A stretch of DNA of 41,992 bases from Oscillatoria sp. (lineage in GTDB: Bacteria; Cyanobacteriota; Cyanobacteriia; Cyanobacteriales; Laspinemataceae): NCBI GenBank assembly GCA_011390515.1, contig JAABSJ010000025.1:1-41992 (forward strand), read 5' to 3'. Position 1 is the first letter of the stretch, and each line of letters starts with the position of its first letter. Positions 9,791 to 19,546 of the stretch are shown in pieces. The position numbers and the translations under genes are program-made. The notes under the pieces were generated by a model that was not told the origin of the DNA, did no database searches, and saw only the letters and a list, made by a program, of their open reading frames with translations.

Positions 9791-9877
9791 GGTTTTCTCA
9801 GGTCTAATCTGGGAATATCCAGGATTTTTATGCTAAAATAAGCACAGGGATAAGATGAACTCCACCCCTGAACTATT

Positions 9878-10336
9878 ATGGCTATCACTCTGAGCAAAGA
9901 ACAGTTGATCCACGAGATAGCACTCATCCATCGCCGTCAAAAAAGTACCGTATTTTCTCCGGGAATCATTGGAAAAATTTTGGGCAATCCCCAACCCTGG
10001 AGAAGTCTCAAAAAAGATGAACTCATGCAAGTTTTAGAGGCTTGGCACAATCTGTTACAGTCCTGTCCTAAAACAGCCCACTGGGAAACGGTTGAAAGGG
10101 GCGATCGCCAGGTGTCTCTACTCGCGGACGGACAACCCTGGGTGGACTATTTTGGCTTTCCCTCTCTCCAGAGTGCGGAAATCTTTTTAGACCAAGTTTT
10201 ACCCCATTGTAACTGGGCGATCGTCCGAAAAAGTGGCAAGCGCGTTAATGCCAGTTTTGAATGCAAAGTTTGGGGATTAACTCCGGACTACTTTCAGGCG
10301 ATCGGTCCTCAACAGTTAGCCGTTTGTACCCGATGA
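9878..10336 (+). CDS. Conserved-looking hypothetical protein
   Basis: A 152-residue soluble protein that I cannot assign. It has no signal peptide, no membrane segment and no known motif. The N-terminal half is helical and basic (SKEQLIHEIALIHRRQK); the C-terminal half looks alpha/beta and ends IGPQQLAVCTR. It contains two GCGATCGC-type HIP1-like sites, in keeping with the host genome, and so is not an obvious recent arrival. The spacing from the exported protein upstream (87 bases) is compatible with either an operon or its own promoter; the string TGCTAAAAT at about 9832 resembles an extended -10 box. Confidence 0.7.
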   Translation: MAITLSKEQLIHEIALIHRRQKSTVFSPGIIGKILGNPQPWRSLKKDELMQVLEAWHNLLQSCPKTAHWETVERGDRQVSLLADGQPWVDYFGFPSLQSAEIFLDQVLPHCNWAIVRKSGKRVNASFECKVWGLTPDYFQAIGPQQLAVCTR

Positions 10337-10566
10337 ATCATGATTATCGGGTTTGATAGTTTGCAACTTGCGAGATTCTTGTGCCGGAAACGACTGAAGT
10401 CGTTACTACAAACGAAGAGAACGACTAGACATCTGGCAACATTCTAAAAAGCCCCCCTTTTTAAGGGGGGTTGGGGGGATCAACCGGGTATTTTGTAAGA
10501 GAACGACTGAAGTCGGGACGTTGAACTTAAGAGAATGACTTCAGTCGTTTTTTGACCCTCTACCCT

Positions 10567-10722
10567 AAAGAATGTAGAGGCGATTCGAGAATCGCCTCTA
10601 CATTCTTTAAAAGTTCATGTTAAATGGTGCGTAAGTTCGGCTGGAGAAACCAATGAACTCGTTTTTTTACCCTCTACCCTAAATAATGTAGAGGCGATTC
10701 GAGAATCGCCTGTACATTATTT
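10567..10722 (+). repeat. Direct repeat carrying two long hairpins with compensatory changes
   Basis: Two ~90-base direct repeats start near 10552 and 10666 and end near 10645 and 10760. Each carries a hairpin with a 2-base loop. In the first, AAAGAATGTAGAGGCGATTC (10567-10586) pairs fully with 10589-10608. In the second, AAATAATGTAGAGGCGATTC (10681-10700) pairs with 10703-10722 with one mismatch. The G-to-T change in the left arm is matched by C-to-A in the right arm. Confidence 0.85.
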
Positions 10723-10763
10723 AAAAGTTCATGTTAAATGGTGCGTAAGTTCGGCTGGGGGAA

Positions 10764-10905
10764 ACGACTGAAGTCGTTACTACGAACATTAAGAAAGAAA
10801 GGAGTCGTTACTACGAACATTAAGAAAGAAAGAAAGAAAGGAGTCGTTACTACGAACATTAAGGACGACTTTAGTCGTTACTACAAACATTAAGGACGAC
10901 TTTAG
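10764..10905 (+). repeat. Tandem GACTGAAGTCGTTACTACGAAC-type repeats with AAGAAAG runs
   Basis: About five imperfect copies of a unit built on AGTCGTTACTACGAACATTAAG follow each other, separated by AAGAAAG microsatellite runs; an isolated copy is at ~10386 and another at ~21852. GACTGAAGTC is itself palindromic. Together with the hairpin repeats before it, this fills 10337-10935, where I see no gene. The last unit abuts the start of the RarA gene. Confidence 0.8.
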
Positions 10906-10935
10906 TTGGGGTTTTTATTAGGATTAATTAGGATC

Positions 10936-13158
10936 ATGAAATTTAAGACAAAAACACAACCCAATCTTGAGAAAGATGCACCGTTGGCGGCGCGGATGCG
11001 ACCCCGGGTTTTGGAGGAATTTATTGGACAGGAGCATATTTTGGGGGAGGGACGGTTGTTGCGTCGGGCAATTCAGGCGGATCAACTCTCTTCTGTGATT
11101 TTTTATGGTCCTCCCGGGACGGGAAAAACTACTTTAGCGCGGGTGATTGCTAATAGTACCCAAGCTGAGTTTATTGCTATTAATGCGGTGCTTTCTGGGG
11201 TGAAGGAGATTCGGGAGGCGATCGCCTCTGCTCAACAGCATCGCCAGGAATCTGCTCAACGAACTATTTTATTTGTCGATGAAGTCCATCGGTTTAATAA
11301 ATCCCAACAGGATGCGCTCTTACCTTGGGTGGAAAATGGTACCGTTATTCTAATTGGAGCTACCACGGAAAATCCCTATTTTGAAGTCAATAAAGCCCTA
11401 GTCAGCCGATCGCGCATTTTTCAACTGACTCCCCTGACTCCCACGGATTTACAGCAGATTTGTGAGCAAACCTTAAACGATGGCGATCGCGGATATGGAC
11501 ATCTCCAGGTGTATCTGGATCCAGAGGCAACCGCTCATCTGGTGGATGTTGCCAATGGTGATGCCCGATCGCTCTTGAATGCCTTAGAATTAGCCGTAGA
11601 AACCACTCCCCCCGATGACTCCGGCAAAATTCACATCACCTTGGAAGTGGCGGAAGAATCCATCCAGAAACGGGCGGTTTTATATGACAAGGAAGGGGAT
11701 GCTCACTTTGATACCATCAGTGCTTTTATCAAAAGTTTACGCGGTTCTGACCCCGATGCGGCCCTATACTGGTTAGCCAAAATGGTCTATGCCGGGGAAG
11801 ATCCGCGTTTTATCTTCCGACGGATGTTGATTTTAGCCAGTGAGGATATTGGACTAGCGGACCCCAATGCCGTGGTGATGGTGAATGCTTGTGCCCAAAG
11901 TTTCGATCGCGTGGGAATGCCCGAAGGACGGTATCATTTAGCCCAAGCGGCTTTATACTTAGCCACGGCTGCTAAATCTAACAGTATTATGGGCTTTTTT
12001 GATGCCTTAGCTACCGTGGAAAAGGAACGAGAGGCAGAGGTTCCCAGCCATTTAAAGGATGCGAATCGGGATAAAAAGGGGTTCGGACATGGTGCGGGAT
12101 ATTTGTATCCTCACGCCTATCGCGATCATTGGGTAGAACAACAATATTTACCCCAAAGTTTGCAGGGACAGGTGTTTTATCAACCCTCTAATCAGGGGAA
12201 GGAGGCGGAAATTGCCACCCAGGTGGCGCAACGGAGGGAAGCGCAGTTAGCGGCAATGGTGGAAGGAGTAGGGGTGGCACCGGCAGAGGTCCTCACTTAT
12301 GGTCCTGGCGATCGCACTGCCGATCGCTGGTTACAGCGCACTTTAGGACAAGTCGGCAGTCGCCTCGGAGAAGTGCGCGATCGCCTCTTTGAAATCGCGC
12401 AACCCCAACGGCATCATCTGATTCTGGATTTGAACGCTCAAAGTGGATTACTCACTTGGGAGGCAGTCCGACGAGTGCCAGAAGGGGGAGTGTATGCGAT
12501 CGCCCGTCAAGAGTCCGAGGTGAGGGCGTTAACAGAACAATCGGCATCCCTGCCGGAGTTAATGCGGCCAATGGTGATGGCAGCGTCTTTATCTCAAATC
12601 AGGCCAACCTTGGAAAAGCAAGCTCCTGGAGTCAAATTTGACCGCATTCTGGGCCGAAATGCCTTAGTTCGGGAAGGGGATAAACGGGCGATCGCCGAGA
12701 GTTTGACATCCCTGCTGTCGGAGTCGGGATGCATAGTATTAGGGGAAACTCTGCCGCGTTATACTCAGCGCTTGTATCGGTTGTTAGGGGGGAAAGGACT
12801 GAAGGGGAATTTAGGCGATCGGCTAATGGCAGCAGAAGAGGCGATATATCAAGATTCTACGGACCCGATGGTGAATTGGGATGCAGCAGATTTGCAACGG
12901 GATTTAGAATCCGTGGGGTTTCGGGTAGAAGTGCAAGTTGAGCGATCGCACCAGGAATTACAGATTACTTCCGCCATGCTCGATCGCTGGTTTACTCCCT
13001 CAAAATCGGCCAAACCCAGCTATGGGGACCGATTGGCACAGATGCTCTCTATGACAGAGGTTCAGGCAGTAAGGGAGGCATTCCAACGCCATCTCCTCCA
13101 TCAAACGGTGCAATGGGAAAGTGCAGTCGCCTTCCTCTGTGCCACCTTAGACTTTTAG
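10936..13158 (+). CDS. rarA: RarA/MgsA AAA+ ATPase fused to a methyltransferase-like domain
   Basis: A 740-residue fusion. Residues 1 to ~430 are a RarA (MgsA/WRNIP1) replication-fork ATPase: Walker [10 protein letters not shown] (~58-66), Walker [11 protein letters not shown] (~111-120), sensor 1 GATTENP, and the RarA-typical C-terminal oligomerisation part ([20 protein letters not shown]). RarA proteins act at stalled forks with clamp loader and RecA functions. The last ~310 residues form a Rossmann-like domain beginning [20 protein letters not shown] and resemble a class I SAM methyltransferase, but the glycine-rich loop is degenerate. Such fusions are known in cyanobacteria as a RarA/unknown-domain fusion. 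I chose the ATG at 10936 over an in-frame TTG at 10906. The function of the C-terminal domain is not established. Confidence 0.92.
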   Translation: MKFKTKTQPNLEKDAPLAARMRPRVLEEFIGQEHILGEGRLLRRAIQADQLSSVIFYGPPGTGKTTLARVIANSTQAEFIAINAVLSGVKEIREAIASAQQHRQESAQRTILFVDEVHRFNKSQQDALLPWVENGTVILIGATTENPYFEVNKALVSRSRIFQLTPLTPTDLQQICEQTLNDGDRGYGHLQVYLDPEATAHLVDVANGDARSLLNALELAVETTPPDDSGKIHITLEVAEESIQKRAVLYDKEGDAHFDTISAFIKSLRGSDPDAALYWLAKMVYAGEDPRFIFRRMLILASEDIGLADPNAVVMVNACAQSFDRVGMPEGRYHLAQAALYLATAAKSNSIMGFFDALATVEKEREAEVPSHLKDANRDKKGFGHGAGYLYPHAYRDHWVEQQYLPQSLQGQVFYQPSNQGKEAEIATQVAQRREAQLAAMVEGVGVAPAEVLTYGPGDRTADRWLQRTLGQVGSRLGEVRDRLFEIAQPQRHHLILDLNAQSGLLTWEAVRRVPEGGVYAIARQESEVRALTEQSASLPELMRPMVMAASLSQIRPTLEKQAPGVKFDRILGRNALVREGDKRAIAESLTSLLSESGCIVLGETLPRYTQRLYRLLGGKGLKGNLGDRLMAAEEAIYQDSTDPMVNWDAADLQRDLESVGFRVEVQVERSHQELQITSAMLDRWFTPSKSAKPSYGDRLAQMLSMTEVQAVREAFQRHLLHQTVQWESAVAFLCATLDF

Positions 13159-13198
13159 CCCGGGATGAGACTTCAGCAGGGGGGAGACTCTCTAAAAA

Positions 13199-14461
13199 TC
13201 AGGTCCATTTTTCTTTAAATCCCTGCCCCATCACAATCAGTCCCGGCCAATAGAGGTAGGCTAAAATATCAATATTGTCTCCCAAAGAAAACAAAAATAA
13301 AACGGTTAAAATTGCCAACCCAATTTTTGACGTTTTATGAGTAAAAGCTTTCATTCCTAAATCCAGAAAGCTTAAGAAAAACCCGATGGCTAAAGCAGCA
13401 AAAGCAAATATTCCATGAATATAAAGAAGACCCAGCCAAGTATGATGAGTGCCGACGGGCACTCCGCCAGTGACCGGGGGACCTTTCGGGCTGAGGACCC
13501 CATGACCCCACAGGAAAGCATCCCGTTCCCATTGCTGCCTAGCCATTTCTCTCAATGCTTTTCGGACGATAGAAGACCCGGGACGAGCATTATGAAACCG
13601 CTCTTTTAGGGTTCTTACGACCTGACGCACCCAGGGTAAAATCATCACGAACAAGGGGGTTAAAAATCCGGCGCAGATTTGAAACCAGGGGTTAAAACAA
13701 TGCGTTAAGCACCAGATAAAAATGGGGACACAAGGCAAAGTGACCATAGCCATGCGCGACGCCGAGGCGAAAATCATTGCGACGGCACCCATGATTCCCA
13801 GAAAGCGCCATTTTATATTCGGTTCTGCCAGGGCCAACCATAAATACATATTCCCCACTAATCCTAAAGCCGGTGACCAAGGGGTAAATAATACTAATCT
13901 AACTTCATCTACATCTAGGACATAGCAGAGATTAACAGTAGAAACATGGGTACCCCCACCAAATATTTGAAATGGAGAGACATAAATCAGTTGAGGAAGA
14001 TGGACTAGCGCCGCAACCCGGAAAACTGCCGTAACTATTAGGCTCTGGAAACAAAGAATACAGGCTGCTCTATAGATAATCTCAGGGCGGATTTTTAACT
14101 GACCTGCTAAAGTAAACAAGATAAAAAGACCCCAGCCTGGATACCACCAGAATACTGTGGATTCAAAGAGTTGCCCTAGTCCTAAACTATTATCAAGATG
14201 TCCGATAATTGAAGAAAATTCTATGACTAATATCGCCGCAATCCATACCCAATTTAACGGAGACAATACAATTTTTTCCTCCGGGGGAGTTTTGTCAGTT
14301 TCTTCCCACCATTGTTTGAGGACACAAAAGGTTAAATAAGTTCCCAGGAGACTCGCTGCTACATACTGAGCGCCCAGTAAGTACAGAAGGTAAGTAAAAA
14401 TAATATAATACCAAATCAGCGCCTCGGGTAAATTTTCAGGATGAATCCGGGAATGCTTCAT
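13199..14461 (-). CDS. O-antigen ligase / Wzy-like polysaccharide polymerase
   Basis: A 420-residue integral membrane protein with about ten or eleven hydrophobic segments, beginning with LIWYYIIFTYLLYLLGAQYV. The long extracytoplasmic loop near residues 290-350 ends with GTHHTWLGLLYIHG, which resembles the Wzy_C/O-antigen ligase signature (a His followed by a leucine-rich helix and Gly). The family transfers or polymerises polysaccharide repeat units at the periplasmic face. The ATG at 14461 is used; an in-frame TTG five codons upstream is less likely. It lies 42 bases downstream of the Wzz-like gene on the same strand and is probably cotranscribed. The assignment to ligase or polymerase cannot be settled by reading. 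Confidence 0.7.
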   Translation of the reverse strand: MKHSRIHPENLPEALIWYYIIFTYLLYLLGAQYVAASLLGTYLTFCVLKQWWEETDKTPPEEKIVLSPLNWVWIAAILVIEFSSIIGHLDNSLGLGQLFESTVFWWYPGWGLFILFTLAGQLKIRPEIIYRAACILCFQSLIVTAVFRVAALVHLPQLIYVSPFQIFGGGTHVSTVNLCYVLDVDEVRLVLFTPWSPALGLVGNMYLWLALAEPNIKWRFLGIMGAVAMIFASASRMAMVTLPCVPIFIWCLTHCFNPWFQICAGFLTPLFVMILPWVRQVVRTLKERFHNARPGSSIVRKALREMARQQWERDAFLWGHGVLSPKGPPVTGGVPVGTHHTWLGLLYIHGIFAFAALAIGFFLSFLDLGMKAFTHKTSKIGLAILTVLFLFSLGDNIDILAYLYWPGLIVMGQGFKEKWT

Positions 14462-14503
14462 AAAGACAAATTTCAAGAAACAATGGGGATGGGGTAGTGG
14501 GGT

Positions 14504-15943
14504 TTAGGAAGAGGGGGGGTTGGGGTGAATCCGGCGATCGCGAGTCCATAACCCGAAAAGGCCGGATGTTAAAAAAACAGACCCCATTGCCGTTGCTAAT
14601 AGCAGCAATTTCCTCGGTGCAGTGGGTCGATCGGGTAAACTGGGTTCCGTGAGTAGTAACATCGGCGGATAGGACACCGAAATATTCGCCTGACTGAGGT
14701 CAAGTTGAGTTAACATTGAGGAAAAAACAGCTTCGGCAATTTGGACATCCCTTTGAATATTATCTAACTGAGTCTTTTCGATGGAAAGCCTAGACAGACG
14801 AGCTTGGTTCTCAATGAGCTGTTGATCCATCTGCTGCAATTGCGCTTCGAGTCCCCGGTATTGGTTCTGAAAGACAATCAAATCTTGCAACAATTGACTC
14901 CGTTCTGCTCTCTCTGAATTATTCGACGGTATATTTAATTGTTTTAATTGTCCCAACTGAATGGGACGTCCTAGTAAGAACTCACTCCGTTGCAGAAGGG
15001 CCAATTGCGTTGCCTCCCATTCCTCAGTTTTGGCAATTAAAGCCGGATGTTCCGGACGAAACCTTGCACTTAATTGCACGCGATCGCTACTCGCTTGACT
15101 GTAGGCCATTAAATATTGTTGAAATATCGAATCGGATTGCAAGGTAAAGGCATCCCTTGCTTCTTCAACCGAAATTCCCAGATCGGCGGAAAGCTGTTGT
15201 AACCTTGCTCCCACTTGTTGGAGTTCCGCAACTTGTCCATCCCGTTCTCGTCTTAACTGCTCTAAATTCATGGATACATCGCGAATTTGGTCATCATCTA
15301 GCAATATTGATTCACGTTTGTAGTCAGATACCCGCTGCTGTGCATGGTGCAATTTATGTTCAGCAAAGTCAAGAGTGGAGGTCAAGTTACGCTCTTGTTG
15401 GTCAATTTCTTCCTGCCGGAGTTTCTGTACCCGTAACTCTAAAGCGGCTTGGAGAGCAAATGCCTTTTTTTGAGCTGATTCAGGACTATCTGACTCCATT
15501 TGAAACTGAATGAGGGTACTGTTGACTAATATCTGTACCCGAGGTCGGCCAAATTGATTTTTCGGGATATTAATTTGATTCGCTGCCATCTCAATCACTT
15601 CATCAGTCCGGGCGATCAATTTGTAGCTTTCGCGGGGGTCAGCCACATTACTATTATAGGGAGATTCTACGTTAGAAGTGGCTTGTCCGATTCCAGGTAA
15701 ATAAACATAAGACGATAATTTGGGACCGGGAATTGAAATGCTCCACTCACTCCGATAGGTCGGTGCAACCTTTTTGGTATAAAAAATTGTCGCACTAAAA
15801 ATTGCAATATTTCCTATCAATCCAAATAGGACATAAATCACCCATTTATACCGATTCAGATGGAGGGTTGGGTGGGGATTCTTTTGTGGGATAGCTAAAG
15901 AATCCATTTTTTGTTGTTTAAGCAGGGTTGAAAATATATTCAT
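14504..15943 (-). CDS. Wzz/GumC-type polysaccharide chain-length determinant
   Basis: A ~479-residue polysaccharide co-polymerase of the Wzz/GumC type. It has an N-terminal membrane helix (WVIYVLFGLIGNIAIFSATI), a long periplasmic coiled-coil region rich in Gln, Glu and Leu (~residues 150-400), and a C-terminal helix preceded by the proline-rich signature PSLPDRPTAPRK. No tyrosine-kinase domain follows, so it is the stand-alone form. It sets chain length and couples polymerase to export. Start choice is uncertain: ATG 15943 (MNIFSTLLKQQ) and ATG 15907 (MDSLAIPQ) are both plausible, while the longest frame starts with a GTG at 16039. No strong ribosome-binding site decides between them. It is followed by the Wzy-like gene. 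Confidence 0.85.
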   Translation of the reverse strand: MNIFSTLLKQQKMDSLAIPQKNPHPTLHLNRYKWVIYVLFGLIGNIAIFSATIFYTKKVAPTYRSEWSISIPGPKLSSYVYLPGIGQATSNVESPYNSNVADPRESYKLIARTDEVIEMAANQINIPKNQFGRPRVQILVNSTLIQFQMESDSPESAQKKAFALQAALELRVQKLRQEEIDQQERNLTSTLDFAEHKLHHAQQRVSDYKRESILLDDDQIRDVSMNLEQLRRERDGQVAELQQVGARLQQLSADLGISVEEARDAFTLQSDSIFQQYLMAYSQASSDRVQLSARFRPEHPALIAKTEEWEATQLALLQRSEFLLGRPIQLGQLKQLNIPSNNSERAERSQLLQDLIVFQNQYRGLEAQLQQMDQQLIENQARLSRLSIEKTQLDNIQRDVQIAEAVFSSMLTQLDLSQANISVSYPPMLLLTEPSLPDRPTAPRKLLLLATAMGSVFLTSGLFGLWTRDRRIHPNPPSS

Positions 15944-16126
15944 GATGACCCATTTATGAGATTCATAATCAGGATGAATGAAATAAAACACAGGGTGGGT
16001 TTCTGATTTAAGACCCGATAATTTCAGGGGAGAGTGCACCTTAATATGGAATTCGGTTGTAAAAATTCGATGATTGGTCTATGGCTCTTTTGTCACGAGG
16101 TGAAGGTCCGGGAGTGCAACAGGGGT

Positions 16127-18393
16127 TTAAGGGTCTGGGGGAATAAGTTGATAATAAATTCCTCTACCATTCGTCCCCATAAAGACTAAACCAAAGTGCT
16201 GTTTACTGGCGTCCATGCTGTTGGCAAGACTGCCAATTGGTCGGGTCGGATCGTCGATATTGCGCCAGGTTTCTCCTAAATCTAACGATAAAAAGATGCC
16301 TTCGCGGCGATCGGTTAACCTCCCATACAGATATAATGCCGGAATATTGCTCTGGTCTGGCGGTTTCCCAAAAGAGAATAAATCCGATCGCTCAACGGTA
16401 GCAATGGGATTGAAAGTTTCGCCCCCATCCTCAGACCGATGAAGTCCGCCTGTCTCTAAACTCACCCAGACTTCTCCCTCAACCTCCGGCATAGTTTTTA
16501 GGATATACCGTTGGGCTGCGGGTAAAGAATCATACACTGGGGCAAAGGATAAACCTCCATCTTGACTGCGATAAACGGTGCGATCGCGGTAGTAGTAAAA
16601 GCGATCTCCATTCACGCCATCAGCCGCTAAGGGTTGAGCCCAATTCCAAGGTCCTTTAAATCCATTCGGCAGCCCTTGTACCTCTTGCCACGATGCACCG
16701 CCATCTTGAGTCTGTAAGGGCTGTTCTTCACTAAAAGTCACCAAAAATTTATTCGGATCAGTGGCAGAAACTGCAACTCGCAGGGGTATTTTTTCTTCGG
16801 GGAAATTGCGAAAACGTCGCCAAGTGCGACCCCCATCCCGGGAGGTTGCCCCCGTATAAGTTTTGTTATAGCGCCTGCCTCCGACTCGAACCATTTCCAA
16901 CGGGTGACGGGCGCTATAGGCCATACTATAAGTATCTTGCAAGTAGTGCTTCCCATAACCCCGTGGATTAGGGTAACCCAGGCGGTCCAGGGGATAGGTA
17001 TCCAGGCGACTGTGATAAAATCCGTCAACATCGGCAACGGCACTTAAGAGTAATGCCCCTTCCGGGGGAGCAACCAGAGTAAAGATCACCAGTTGTTCAT
17101 GCCCCCTTGGATAATTCCGCCAGACGGTGGGATTTGCATTAATCTCTTCCGTGCGCCAGATTCCAAACCAGTCCGTGAACTAGACTCGATTGGGGTTTTG
17201 GTCATCGAATGCGATCGCCGCAGGATGAGCGCTGAAAAAGCTATCGGGCAACCAGGGAACGTTATTCTGTCTCTGGGTCTCATTTTGGACCCAGGAGCGT
17301 CCACCATCTTGGGTCAGATAAATTTGGGCGTACTCTTTTTCCCCTTCCATCACCAATAGGGTTTCAGGGTGGTGGGGGTGTATAGTCAATCCATTAAAAA
17401 TTTCGTTCTTCGAGGAATTGGGGGTGATATCTTGCCACTGACCCTCTGTATATTTGCTCACACCCGGAGCTCGATCGCTGGTGACATAGAGGGTGCGATC
17501 GCCAGCGATCGCCAGATTCATGGCAGTGGAGGGACTCCCGGGAATTTTATTCCAGGATATACCCCCATCCTGGGACTGGTAAACTCCATCGCCGTAGGCA
17601 CTCAAATAGACTTGGTTCGGGGTCTGCGGATCAAAGGCGATGGCTAAAATGCCAATTTCAGGATTGAGGGTTGCCGATAGTCCCTGATGCTGCTGCCCGG
17701 TTGTCCCCCCATCCTCGGATTTCCATAACCCCTGTTGACGAGAACCAAAGAATAAGAGATTGGGTTCAAAAGGATTGACCGCAATTCGCTGACCCGCCCA
17801 CCGCTTGTGTTCGTCCCCCCCATTGCTACCCGGAGGTTAGATTTGACCCAAGTTTCACCGCGATCGCTGGATTTGAAGAGGGTCCCTGGTGCTGCATCTA
17901 GATATTTTCCTGCCGCCATATAAACAACATTGGGATCCGTCGGGTCCAGGGCAATGGCTTCAACACCCGAGTAATGACTTTCCTCCACGTCAAACGCATC
18001 ATTCAAGGGAATCCAACGCAGATTGCTCTCATCCCAGCGATAACTACCGCCATTATCGGTTTTAATATATACTACGTTACTATTTGTCGGGTGTATGACA
18101 ATCCCCGTTACATAACCCCCTCCCCCAATCGCGACATTCTCCCATTCGCGGGTAAAGGTTGTGGGGGCAACGGTTTGACTTAATTTCAGGTTTTTTCCAT
18201 TCCCATTCCCCATCCAGAAGAACTGGACGAGGGTTGCAGTCAGTAATATCATTGCTCCCCCAGCCCAATAGCGGCGAGGAGATCGAATCAGATGTTTTAT
18301 ACTGATTTTGATTCCCTGGTGCTGGATGAATTTGAGCCAGTCCAGGGCTGGACTGACTTCATGTTTTTTTACCAGGCTAGGTTCTTTATCCAT
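16127..18393 (-). pseudogene. GH74-like (xyloglucanase/BNR propeller) exported protein with a frameshift and an in-frame stop
   Basis: Read end to end, the gene encodes about 750 residues: a cytoplasmic tail, one membrane anchor (WAGGAMILLTATLVQFFW, ~43-60) and a two-propeller GH74-like region. Family features include GGGYVTGIVIHPT, YIKTDNGGSYRWD (the Asp equivalent to the N-terminal catalytic Asp of GH74), EAIALDPTDPNVVYMAAG, and repeated Asp-box-like turns such as SQDGGISW and SEDGGETF. Two lesions are visible. A 7-G run opposite 17815-17821 lacks one base, so AMGG-DEHKRWAGQRIAVNP is split between frames. A TAG opposite 17180-17182 interrupts NPNRV-FTDWFGIW, where Tyr would fit. The gene starts the minus-strand polysaccharide cluster upstream of Wzz. 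Substrate is unknown; GH74 enzymes cut glucan backbones. Confidence 0.82.
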
Positions 18394-18501
18394 TGGGGAT
18401 TTTCCTCGGGTATCCAGTCGGAGTTAAACCGTTTCAAATCAAGTCAACTCAGCATTTTGATTTGCTGCCGAAGTCCGGAGAACCAATCCGTTGAGAATCA
18501 A

Positions 18502-18694
18502 TAGACCTCTTGCAAAAAAAAGGATTGATCCCCCCAACCCCCCTGATTATCCCCCTCCCGTCCCCCTGATTATCCCCCTCCCGTCCCCCTTAAGAAGGGG
18601 GAAGCCAGAGGAATAAATGTTTAGTTCCTGGGGGAGGCCAGCGGAATAAATGTTTAGTTCCTGGGGGGCTTTAAAGAATTTTGCAAGAGGTCTA
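18502..18694. repeat. 193-bp element with 16-bp terminal inverted repeats (MITE-like)
   Basis: TAGACCTCTTGCAAAA at 18502-18517 is matched by its exact reverse complement at 18679-18694. The inside consists of two tandem duplications: a 24-base unit beginning CCCCCTGATTATCCCCCT, twice, and a ~35-base unit containing GGAATAAATGTTTAGTTCC, twice. There is no open reading frame. One isolated terminus of the same sequence is at 38803-38818. The structure suggests a non-autonomous transposable element. Confidence 0.75.
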
Positions 18695-18729
18695 ATGCCT
18701 CTGTTCTGCGAGAAAAGACAATGAAACTG

Positions 18730-18839
18730 GGGAGCATCTCAATTTGTTCAAGAGACCTAACCCCCCAGCCCCCTTCCCTACGAGGGAAGGGGGAGCAAGA
18801 CGTGTAAATTCCCCTTTTAGGCAAAATTGAGATGCTCCC
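18730..18839. repeat. 110-bp element with GGGAGCATCTCAATTT termini (family B)
   Basis: The ends are near-perfect inverted repeats, GGGAGCATCTCAATTT and AAAATTGAGATGCTCCC. Inside is a strong hairpin of the CCCCCTTCCCT/AGGGAAGGGGG type. A second copy of the same length is at 41739-41848, a longer relative is at 37162-37313, and a single terminus is at 20539-20556. It has no coding capacity and looks like a MITE. Confidence 0.8.
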
Positions 18840-19139
18840 ATGAAACTGTTTAATCCATGTAAGTTAGCTTAAATCAATTTGCTCAGTTGGAAATTCTGCT
18901 TAGATTTATTTTATATTCTAACCCGATTCAAGTAAACCTCAGTCTATCCATTTTAAATATTTCTTAAAGTCTTCTCTGTGCAAGTCACGGGGAAAATTCA
19001 GTGCAAATCCCAAAAGTCCCTGTTTAAGGATCTGGAACCCCCGGCACTTTGGAAAAAAGGGCAATACAGCGTATGGAACAGGCTAAAACTGGGCTGTAGG
19101 AAAATTTCTGGGGGGGTGGAGTCAGCCCAGATCCATGCT

Positions 19140-19386
19140 TATACCAAATCCGGTTGGTAAAAGTCGGTTTTCGTTTTGAGCCCGCGCAGGCGGGCTTCGT
19201 CCGTATAGCCCCAGGCTTGACGCTGCGGGTTTTTATAGACCTAGAGCAACCGAATTCCGTATTAATACCAAATCCGGTTGGTAAAAGTCGGTTTTCGTTT
19301 TGAGCCCGCGCAGGCGGGCTTCGTCCGTGTAGCCCCACCCTTGAGGGTGTGGGTTTTTATAGACTTTTAATAACCGAATTCCGTAT
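19140..19386 (-). repeat. Two tandem reverse-oriented copies of repeat family A
   Basis: Copies at about 19140-19258 and 19264-19386 match the repeats at 896-1117 in reverse orientation (ACCAAATCCGGTTGGTAAAA, then GCCCGC/GCGGGC and the ACCC/GGGT hairpin). In the first copy the ACCC/GGGT hairpin is altered to CCAGGCTTGACGCTGCGGG. With the elements at 18502-18839 they occupy most of the 1.15-kb gene-free stretch 18394-19546. The remainder (18840-19139 and 19387-19546) shows nothing recognisable. Confidence 0.85.
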
Positions 19387-19546
19387 AACAAGGAGTCAAT
19401 GAGATCGGTGGATGCCATTGGGGTAGGCAGCAGGGGTAACCCCGGGGAAAATTGATGAAGTTTTGGGGAGAAATACCAACAGGGAAGCGATCGCCTCTGG
19501 AATTGCAGAGGATCGGAGCCCAAGGCGATCGCCGGTTATGATCCGC

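Noticed and set aside
10764-10905. CRISPR-like array
   Set aside because: Repeat units are variable in length and spacing, spacers are short AAGAAAG runs, and there are no cas genes in the window.
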